Assembly (NCBI GenBank): GCA_964412505.1
Contig: CAYPOM010000003.1
Location: forward strand, 40,900 to 104,899
Direction of reading: 5' to 3'
DNA length: 64,000 nucleotides
DNA from: CAYLKK01 sp964412505
GTDB lineage: Bacteria > Pseudomonadota > Alphaproteobacteria > UBA3830 > CAYLKK01
Shown here: piece after piece, positions 57,457-64,000 of the stretch
Position numbering within the stretch: position 1 is the stretch's first letter
How the letters are laid out: each line of letters opens with the position of its first letter
Made by a program: the position numbers and the translations under genes
Notes under the pieces: generated by a model
Told to the model about the DNA's origin: nothing
The model's input: the letters and a program-made list of their open reading frames with translations, nothing else
The model's database searches: none

Positions 57457-60400
57457 TTATTTTTTCGTTGTATATCTCAAATATTGTTCAATAAAACTTA
57501 AGTAACTATTTTCTTGAGCAAAAATTTTGGACTTTTTTATTGCTTCGTTCATTTGTGCTCTGGTGTCGTCCGCACCTTTATCTTCTCTCTGCATTTTATA
57601 CACTAAGTACAATACTTCTTTTAATCTATCGTATGGGCTAAACATTTCTCCATGAACTTTGTTATCTTTATAGTCGAATTTCCCTTTTCTGTATGATAAA
57701 AATTCCTTATCAAAATCACCGTACTTAAAGTCAAATAAGTGTGTTGCTTCATCAGCCTTATATTTATCTTGGTGAGAGAATCTCACGATTTCCTTGTAAA
57801 CACTGTTTATCGACGATTTATCGCTGTAATCCACCAAATTCGATTTCAATATATCTAGAGGTTTAGCATCAACCGCAGCTTTTGCAAAACTATACCCCCA
57901 GATTGCCGCGACAAACGTACTGTATGGTTTTAAGTAATTCGATACATATTTTTCGTTTAAATCAAACTCATCTTTATACTTTTCGTCTGGTCTTAAAACC
58001 CTAATATACTTTGAATCTTTTCCTCCGATATACTTTTCCGCTATCTTCTGTTCCACTCGATTTATTAAATTTCCGTACTTATCAAGCATTTGCATAAATG
58101 CATTTTGCTTTTCGCTTAGTTTATCTGCATAATCACTACCAAACTTATTTACTATAGATTCTTTGATAATATTAGCAGGCTGTGTAACCATGCCTAATGA
58201 CATCGTATTCAAACAAGCATCGACAATCCTGTCGCGTACATTGGTATTATTTTCTGCATTTAAATCGTTTATTCCCTCAGCTCCAATGAGTTTTTCTTTA
58301 GAAACAACACCTGAACCAAACCTAACATAACTGTACATATTACCTACTGAATCATTTGGAATTCCATGAACATGCTGTGCAAATACAGACTTGAAAATAC
58401 CAGAAGCGACACTTTCCATTCTTCCAATAATTTCTTCTAATACTTTTTCATCATCTAAATCTGCGCCACTCACTTCGTCTAGCAAAGTACTCAGCATCAA
58501 ATATGAAAAATCGTTCTGCGCATCTACTTCTAAGAAATACACATTCGGACACATACCTTTATATCTAGAATTTAAACGTACAAATTCTACTGCTCCGAAC
58601 AAGTTCGAAATTTGCTCTGATGTCAATTCATGCTTTTTATCGTTATAATGCTTTAACAAAGCTTTCGATAATGTTTCTAAATTTCCAGTGCTCAATTTTG
58701 AATATTCTGCGAATCCAACATCTCCAATTTTTGCTAAAATCGCATTTATCGCATTTTCTTCAGAATAATCTGAATCTTTTACGTAAAAATCATCTGCCTC
58801 TACTTTCTTTAAACTATCTTCCTTCAAAAACTTATTATAATCGACAGCAGTCATAGAATCAGAAAATAGTTTCACTTCATCTTGTCTATGTCTTACAAAT
58901 CTACTTACAATATTAATTCGTAGTTCAGCTCTACGTTTTTTATTTCTAGCTTTTCTAGCCTTTTTCAATTTGCCTTCATCAATTTCCGGTAAATTATTCT
59001 CTCTTATTTGCTTCTTTTGATTTTCTATCGTTTTTCCAAATTTATCAATTTTCTTTTCTAGTTGACCAAAAGCTTCATCATTGAGATGCCTGTTCACTTG
59101 CGCTAACTTAAATTCAGCCTCTACCTCTTTTAGCAAAGCATCGCACTCTTCTTCTGTTTTTAATAACATAATCGAATCTGCGTTATAACGCTCATAATAC
59201 GATAATTTATCCATTAAAATGCCGTCTCGTCCAAGTTCTTTCAAATCATATTTTATAAACGATATGATAGTTAACATCTCTTTAGCCGCATCTTCTAAGC
59301 TATTCAACTGGCCTCCTATAGATTTCCAAATAGTAGACTCTAAATCTACTCCAGGATTTTTTTTCTCTAACTCTGCCTTATACTTTTCAGCATTATCCTT
59401 TAAATTCGCTATCTCTTGCGCAATTTGCTGTGACATTTCATCTAATTCTTCAGCTGTATACAAAGAATATATAGCTAATAGCTCATATTTCCCTCCAGCA
59501 TCTTTTAAATTGGAATACATATTGTCTATAGGCTCTTTAACACGCAAAATTTCAAGTTTACTATTAATTTTTTCCTGCGCATCTGCTACTATTTTTTCGA
59601 GTTTTTTAAACTCACTTTCATCTGCTGGATTCTTCACATTTGCATCTTTCACTGTGTTAAATTCTTCTTCGATTTTTTTTCTTTTTTCCTCGCACTCTGC
59701 GATTGTTTTTAAATCAGACCCATCAGTGTAAGAATATTCTCCTCTCACATCTAATTTTCTAAGCATTGCTAACACAGGAGCTGTAGCATCCCAAACTCTT
59801 ATCCTCTGTTCTAGAGATTGCTTACATTCATTTACAGCTTTTATAAAATTATCGACTTTTGTTTTAATATCAACTATAGCTAGCTTTTTAGAGCCGTCAT
59901 CTTTAAACGCTTCTTCAATAATCTGCAGATCTTTATTTACATTATCAATCTTTTCTATAAGTACCTGCAATTTCGTTTTACATTCACTGTGCGAGAAAAA
60001 CATAATCTGGTAAGAGCTATAAAGATTTGATTTTATGAATGCGTCTATACCATCTGGCAGCTCATGAATAAGTAACTCAGCAATCCTTTTCGTTATACTC
60101 TTTTTTGCTAACTCAACTTTTTCCGTAACTTCTTTGATTTTCGCTTCATCAGCTGGAACTTCCTTGTTATGTTCAATCACTTCTACAAACTGAGAGTCCA
60201 AGATTTCCAAAAGAGAATTACATTCTTTTACTCCACTTAATCGAGAAATATCACCATCACGATAAATACCTTTTTCAAGCTCTTTTAGCAGTTTATCAAC
60301 TAGTTCGTTTGCTTCCAGATATACCTTTTTTTCTGCTACAAATTTCCTATAATTTTCAACTTTCTTCGTTAGCTCTTCAAATTTAGCTTGATCTGCTGGA

Positions 60401-61047
60401 TTTTCTTTATGTTTTTCATGCACATCTTCAAATTCTCGGTTCACTTGACCTAACATATCATCACATTTGTATACTGCATCAAGCCTATAATACTCATCAT
60501 ATGGCTCCTCTGTATACGCGCCATAGTTCTCAAACAGAAACAGCATATTATCAACAGGCTCATCAGCTTTCTCTTTTCTCTTCCTCTCTTCCTCAAGCTT
60601 TTTTCGTTCTTCCTCAAGCTCTTTCTGTTTCCTTAACCCTTCTTCCTTCTTTTTAGCTTCTTCTAATTTGCGCTGTTCTTCCTGCTTGCGTTTCAACTCA
60701 TCCTGTTCTTTTCTCTTCCTCTTTTCCTCAAGCTTTTTTCTAGCCTCATCCGATTGTCCCAAATCCGCCTTAACTTTTTCAGTAATTTTCTTCGCTATTT
60801 CTTCAAGCTTATCTCCAAGATTAAAAGAGTCTGCATATGATTGTAAATTCGCAGAAGCAAGATCTATTGACCTTATTTTTGCGACAGTAGCAATAGCAGT
60901 ACGGAAATTATCATCTGAAACTCTATTCCTAGTCTTATAAGAATTTATAATCTTCATCGCACGTTGTTGTCCTGGCGTCATTCCGAATGACTCGTTAAGC
61001 AACATTGTTAATAATAAACTTGAAAACGCAATCTTAGAAAAGAACAT
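57457..61047 (-). CDS. Large secreted coiled-coil protein with ~85-residue repeats
   Basis: I do not recognise this 1,196-residue protein. A signal peptide (MFFSKIAFSSLLLTMLL, cleavage near SFG-MT) is followed by a highly charged single-helix stretch (about residues 100-165; runs such as ARKKLEEKRKRKEQ). Then come roughly six degenerate repeats of about 85 residues between 165 and 690, each with a PVDNML-like helix, an ECxxLL helix and an xPADEAxxKxL helix. A basic linker (ARKARNKKRRAELR) leads to a helical C-terminal domain of about 490 residues. The build suggests a host-facing or surface effector. ATG 61047 starts the signal peptide; a G10 run lies directly before it. Confidence 0.6.
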   Translation of the reverse strand: MFFSKIAFSSLLLTMLLNESFGMTPGQQRAMKIINSYKTRNRVSDDNFRTAIATVAKIRSIDLASANLQSYADSFNLGDKLEEIAKKITEKVKADLGQSDEARKKLEEKRKRKEQDELKRKQEEQRKLEEAKKKEEGLRKQKELEEERKKLEEERKRKEKADEPVDNMLFLFENYGAYTEEPYDEYYRLDAVYKCDDMLGQVNREFEDVHEKHKENPADQAKFEELTKKVENYRKFVAEKKVYLEANELVDKLLKELEKGIYRDGDISRLSGVKECNSLLEILDSQFVEVIEHNKEVPADEAKIKEVTEKVELAKKSITKRIAELLIHELPDGIDAFIKSNLYSSYQIMFFSHSECKTKLQVLIEKIDNVNKDLQIIEEAFKDDGSKKLAIVDIKTKVDNFIKAVNECKQSLEQRIRVWDATAPVLAMLRKLDVRGEYSYTDGSDLKTIAECEEKRKKIEEEFNTVKDANVKNPADESEFKKLEKIVADAQEKINSKLEILRVKEPIDNMYSNLKDAGGKYELLAIYSLYTAEELDEMSQQIAQEIANLKDNAEKYKAELEKKNPGVDLESTIWKSIGGQLNSLEDAAKEMLTIISFIKYDLKELGRDGILMDKLSYYERYNADSIMLLKTEEECDALLKEVEAEFKLAQVNRHLNDEAFGQLEKKIDKFGKTIENQKKQIRENNLPEIDEGKLKKARKARNKKRRAELRINIVSRFVRHRQDEVKLFSDSMTAVDYNKFLKEDSLKKVEADDFYVKDSDYSEENAINAILAKIGDVGFAEYSKLSTGNLETLSKALLKHYNDKKHELTSEQISNLFGAVEFVRLNSRYKGMCPNVYFLEVDAQNDFSYLMLSTLLDEVSGADLDDEKVLEEIIGRMESVASGIFKSVFAQHVHGIPNDSVGNMYSYVRFGSGVVSKEKLIGAEGINDLNAENNTNVRDRIVDACLNTMSLGMVTQPANIIKESIVNKFGSDYADKLSEKQNAFMQMLDKYGNLINRVEQKIAEKYIGGKDSKYIRVLRPDEKYKDEFDLNEKYVSNYLKPYSTFVAAIWGYSFAKAAVDAKPLDILKSNLVDYSDKSSINSVYKEIVRFSHQDKYKADEATHLFDFKYGDFDKEFLSYRKGKFDYKDNKVHGEMFSPYDRLKEVLYLVYKMQREDKGADDTRAQMNEAIKKSKIFAQENSYLSFIEQYLRYTTKK

Positions 61048-61057
61048 CCCCCCCCCC
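61048..61057 (-). repeat. G10 homopolymer directly before the start codon
   Basis: Ten consecutive C on the plus strand (G on the coding strand) abut the ATG at 61047. This is very unusual in such AT-rich DNA and is a potential slip-strand site that would change the spacing of any ribosome-binding sequence. In longer readings the run would be in frame as Gly codons. Confidence 0.9.
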
Positions 61058-61134
61058 AATTAATACAACCAACGTCATATATTAGCAAAAACTATTAATC
61101 TCGCATTAACAAACTAAGCAAGAATGTAAAATAT

Positions 61135-62364
61135 TTAAAAAATCTTCCAAACGAATCCAGCTGTAACTGCTAAATTATCTTTAACCTGAATGTGGTTCTT
61201 TTTGGCTTTAAGTATGTATCTCGCACTTATATTAGCTGACAATTTCTTAGAAACTTTGTGTGTATATGATAACTTAAACGATGGAACTATTTTTCTCAAA
61301 TTATCTTTTAGAACGACAAAGTTGCCAATAGGATCTTTACCTGAAAGGTCAAAATTAGCTCCAACACGTGTTAACCCTGCCCCAATTTCTATTAAAGACT
61401 TCGCACTATTTCTATATCCAATAACAAAACCGACAGACGGAGTAAAACACTCTCTCTTCGAGTTCATCGAAGTATTTGCGAAAGTCCCAGTTTCATCGAC
61501 AAACAACGCGTCAGCTAATTCTTTACTATCACTGCTGAGTATAGTACCACCTGTAACATTATCATAAATACCAGCTATAATAGAATCATGTTCCATCCCC
61601 ATAATTGAGCTAGCCTTTCCAACTTCTGCTAATTTAAGCTCTCTCTTATTTAATGTAGATATATCTCCTTTTTCTGTAGCAACCTTTAATTTATCCTCAT
61701 CACGCTCGTCGCCAGCTTCAGGAAATGGTTCTAACTCATAAAGTTTATATGCGCCGTTGCCAGGCAATCCAGCGTGTATATTCTTTCTTCCTTTTGGATT
61801 AAAAGAACAATCTACTTCTGCTCCAAACGTAAATTTACCTCGATTTGCAAACCTATATGTAAAGTTCAAATTAGCTCCACCAACATCAGAACGCTTGCTA
61901 ATAGCCATATTTTTATTTAAAACACGAACGAACCTCTTAAATGCTATATCATTTCTATCGAATAAAAGGCCTGCTATACGTAGTGGATTATCCTTATCTG
62001 TTATATCAACGCTCTTAATACTCTCAGATAAAACCATGTTAGCCAAAGCTTTTTTATATGCATCAATATCAGAATTCCACTCTTTTACAACGTTTTCAGT
62101 CGCGTAAGATGTATCTGCAAACGCATCTTCATTATAACTTATAATATATTCAGCCCCTGTTTTATTCCACATTAAGCGCAAATAATCGTATACAGCTTTA
62201 GCTTCTTTCGATACCTCAACTTTTTGCGTAGAATATAAACCACCAATACCTACAGATAAACCTAAAAAATCAGACGAATCGAAACCATCTCTACTTTCAG
62301 CATTACCTGCAAACGTAAAACAGCACATACAACAAACAGAAGTAACTAATAATATTTTATTCAT
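61135..62364 (-). CDS. Outer-membrane beta-barrel protein
   Basis: A 409-residue protein with a signal peptide (MNKILLVTSVCCMCCFTFA, cleavage near GNA-ES). It starts its mature part with a glycine-rich LGLSVGIGGLYS strand and finishes in strands of alternating hydrophobic residues: KIVPSFKLSYTHKV, KLSANISARYILK and DNLAVTAGFVWKIF, whose C-terminal Phe is the signal for barrel assembly by BamA. A central insertion (about residues 200-290) is polar and could form large loops. The exact family is not clear; it looks like a surface-antigen or porin-type barrel. It is 87 bases upstream of the repeat protein on the same strand and may share a transcript. Confidence 0.7.
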   Translation of the reverse strand: MNKILLVTSVCCMCCFTFAGNAESRDGFDSSDFLGLSVGIGGLYSTQKVEVSKEAKAVYDYLRLMWNKTGAEYIISYNEDAFADTSYATENVVKEWNSDIDAYKKALANMVLSESIKSVDITDKDNPLRIAGLLFDRNDIAFKRFVRVLNKNMAISKRSDVGGANLNFTYRFANRGKFTFGAEVDCSFNPKGRKNIHAGLPGNGAYKLYELEPFPEAGDERDEDKLKVATEKGDISTLNKRELKLAEVGKASSIMGMEHDSIIAGIYDNVTGGTILSSDSKELADALFVDETGTFANTSMNSKRECFTPSVGFVIGYRNSAKSLIEIGAGLTRVGANFDLSGKDPIGNFVVLKDNLRKIVPSFKLSYTHKVSKKLSANISARYILKAKKNHIQVKDNLAVTAGFVWKIF

Positions 62365-62889
62365 AAAGCAATCCACAAATCTTATTTAATAATATGACAA
62401 AAAACATTACGACAGCAATAAAACTTGGCGAGGTCGCACCTGGCATAATGAAAACATATACACATCGTACAACATGAAGACAACACACACAACACCCTCT
62501 GCATAGCGACCTCATAAAAAAACAATTACACTCTACCGTATTTTAATTAATACGAAAAGACATAAACGCATCATATGATTTCCACTGTCGCATTATTGCA
62601 TCAATATATCTATACAATTAGTTTATTAATTTATCAATATATTTACGTTTTCTTTTGTTCTATTTGCAATATAAAAAAAACACTTAATATGATTTGTTTT
62701 TACTTATAGAATACATGCAACGCAGAAAGAAAAAACTTAGCATATATGTGATATTTGCACCTCTATTTATATGTCGATATAATAAAAATATTTGAGTATA
62801 AAATAAACTTCTACATACGAAAATAAAACTATTTTTAATTATCGCACGTTATAATCATTAGTAATTCTTTTATCCATTGGAGTTTGTTT
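62365..62889. other. Intergenic region between divergent barrel and SPOR genes
   Basis: About 520 bases with no gene I can support. One weak feature is an eight-base inverted repeat, GAGGTCGC (62430-62437) and GCGACCTC (62506-62513), 68 bases apart; the sequence between is less AT-rich than its surroundings. It might be part of a small structured RNA or operator. The right half is extremely AT-rich and should contain promoters for both flanking genes, but I cannot pick one box pair. Confidence 0.45.
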
Positions 62890-64000
62890 GTGAACAAAGT
62901 GCTAGTTATAATTGGATCTATCATTGTTTGCCTAATAGGAGCATTTTTTTTCTTTGCAGGAGTATTTACAGGGAGTGAAATAAACTCAACTAACAATGTA
63001 GATATTGTTGATAAAATAAAAAATAAAATTGATAGCGTAGTACTAAACACTACGCAACAATTAGAACATATAAATGATGATGTATCTAGTCCAAGTACAA
63101 ACAATACAGTTCTAGAATTGGAAAAACAAAATAGTGGGTTGATTTTGGAAAAGCCAGACACAGCAATAACTGTTGATATGTTACTCAATGAAGTTGTAGC
63201 AGATCACACTACTATTGATGATTGTCTACTAGATTCTCTTAAAACGGAGAACAAACAACCTGTAACAAATAATGCAGAAAAACAATCACTAGTTTTTATA
63301 GGTTATTTTGATACTGAAACTGCTCAAAAAATTAGCAAACTACTCATGGCAAAAGGATATCCAGCACATATACAAACACCTAGAGAAACTAATTTAAATG
63401 CATTTGTGTTTTGTGGCCCATTTGGAAAAAAAGAAAATGCGAATAAATTACTTATGTGGTTAAAAAATCATAAATTCGCAAATGCAATGATCGTAGATCC
63501 AAAGAATATGCAACAAGAAATATTTACACAAAAAGACCTTTCTAAAGCGTCTAGTAAACTTCCTCAAAATAAAAATTCACAATCGATAGATAACAGAGAA
63601 AATAATATTGTGAATCAAGATTATTCGCCTAATAAAAAAAGCAAAAAGAAATATAACAAAAATAATGATAAAAAATTAAATCAGGATATAGATGATGAAA
63701 TGCTCGATGATGAAGATCTAGATGAAGAAAATGAACAAAATAATAAAAAAAGCAAAAAGAAAGCTAGCAAAAATAATGATAAAAAATTAAATCAGGATAT
63801 AGATGATGAAATGCTCGATGATGAAGATCTAGATGAAGAAAATGAACAAAATAATAAAAAAAGTAAAAAGAAATCTAACAAAAATACTGATAAAAAATTA
63901 GATCAAGATATAGATGATGAAATATTCGATGATGAAGATCTAGACGAAGAAAATGAACAAAATAATAAAAAAAGCAAAAAGAAAGCTAGCAAAAATAATG
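62890..64000 (+). CDS. Membrane-anchored SPOR-domain protein with repeats, 3' end outside window
   Basis: An open frame of 370 codons that runs past base 64000. GTG 62890 is used, with GGAG seven bases upstream. A short basic start and one membrane helix (VLVIIGSIIVCLIGAFFFFAG) are followed by a periplasmic linker, then a SPOR domain at about residues 134-205 (LVFIGYFDTETAQKISKLLMAKGYPAHI ... AFVFCGPFGKKENANKLL), which in other proteins binds denuded septal peptidoglycan. From residue 248 on, 37-residue units alternate Lys/Asn-rich (NKKSKKKxxKN) and Asp/Glu-rich (DIDDEMLDDEDLDEENEQN) blocks. Likely a division-site protein of an FtsN-like design; the repeat part has no family I know. Confidence 0.75.
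   Translation, partial: MNKVLVIIGSIIVCLIGAFFFFAGVFTGSEINSTNNVDIVDKIKNKIDSVVLNTTQQLEHINDDVSSPSTNNTVLELEKQNSGLILEKPDTAITVDMLLNEVVADHTTIDDCLLDSLKTENKQPVTNNAEKQSLVFIGYFDTETAQKISKLLMAKGYPAHIQTPRETNLNAFVFCGPFGKKENANKLLMWLKNHKFANAMIVDPKNMQQEIFTQKDLSKASSKLPQNKNSQSIDNRENNIVNQDYSPNKKSKKKYNKNNDKKLNQDIDDEMLDDEDLDEENEQNNKKSKKKASKNNDKKLNQDIDDEMLDDEDLDEENEQNNKKSKKKSNKNTDKKLDQDIDDEIFDDEDLDEENEQNNKKSKKKASKNN
63631..64000 (+). repeat. 111-bp tandem repeats in the SPOR gene
   Basis: Units start at 63631, 63742, 63853 and 63964, each 111 bases (37 codons). The first two are nearly identical, with changes confined to a few bases near the YN/AS codons; the third has more changes. The fourth continues beyond the window, so total copy number is unknown. 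Frame is kept by any change in unit number. Confidence 0.95.

Noticed and set aside
60668..60940. Plus-strand Ser/Phe-rich frame
   Set aside because: It is the antisense shadow of the Lys/Glu-rich helix of the large secreted protein.
62430..62513. Small structured RNA such as SRP RNA between the inverted GAGGTCGC arms
   Set aside because: The conserved SRP or tmRNA motifs are absent; only an eight-base repeat is seen.
62835..63188. Minus-strand frame of 117 codons opposite the SPOR gene
   Set aside because: Lies within the well-supported plus-strand SPOR frame and has Ser/Ile/Phe-rich shadow composition.

Overview
The window reads as a chromosome segment of an AT-rich, reduced-genome, host-associated alphaproteobacterium. 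A Holosporales-like protist endosymbiont is my best guess. The evidence is very low GC in genes and spacers alike, a mix of standard housekeeping genes with many secreted proteins that have no recognisable family, four type VI secretion (T6SS) genes, and decaying mobile or toxin-antitoxin material. This placement is inference; no rRNA lies in the window. TGA, TAA and TAG all act as ordinary stops.

Layout. 1-4,440: 5' end of a membrane pyrophosphatase (hppA), a trypsin-like protease whose signal-peptide leader is cut off by an in-frame TAA, a CPA2 cation/proton antiporter, a MalK/UgpC-type ABC ATPase and tRNA-Asn, all leftward. 4,858-10,742: a GT39-type glycosyltransferase, dnaE, an MlaC-like lipid carrier and tRNA-Val, rightward. 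10,769-17,863: one giant leftward TadG-like surface protein (2,364 aa). 17,956-25,254: cation efflux pump, UbiA-like prenyltransferase, rpmG, der and four small secreted proteins, one with perfect 87-bp repeats. 25,307-41,005: a nearly unbroken leftward cluster, in transcription order ddl-ftsQ-ftsA-tssK-tssL-tssM-tssA-mrcA-mlaE-mlaF-radA, with T6SS membrane-complex/baseplate genes set between cell-division and peptidoglycan genes. 41,262-53,783: leftward housekeeping genes: parvulin isomerase, nfu, groES-groEL, mtaB-ftsY-ispB, rpsD, and murA-fabG-ybaB-recR-DUF4139-def. 54,056-64,000: accessory region with a secreted ComEC-like metallo-hydrolase, orphan secreted or membrane proteins, an IS630-family remnant, a dinJ antitoxin beside a frameshifted yafQ toxin, a 1,196-aa repeat/coiled-coil secreted protein preceded by a G10 tract, an outer-membrane barrel, and a membrane-anchored SPOR protein with 111-bp repeats that runs off the end.

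How it fits together. Envelope biology dominates: peptidoglycan synthesis (murA, ddl, mrcA), division (ftsQ, ftsA, the SPOR protein), phospholipid trafficking (mlaC, mlaE, mlaF), protein export and folding (ftsY, parvulin, groESL) and a T6SS core whose sheath, tube and spike genes are not here. Several promoters (tRNA-Asn, tRNA-Val, rpmG, groESL, rpsD, parvulin, dinJ) and rho-independent terminators can be read directly. The most unusual items are the giant TadG-like protein, the T6SS genes inside the division cluster, the 85-residue-repeat secreted protein with its poly-G start region, and several genes caught in decay or repeat expansion.
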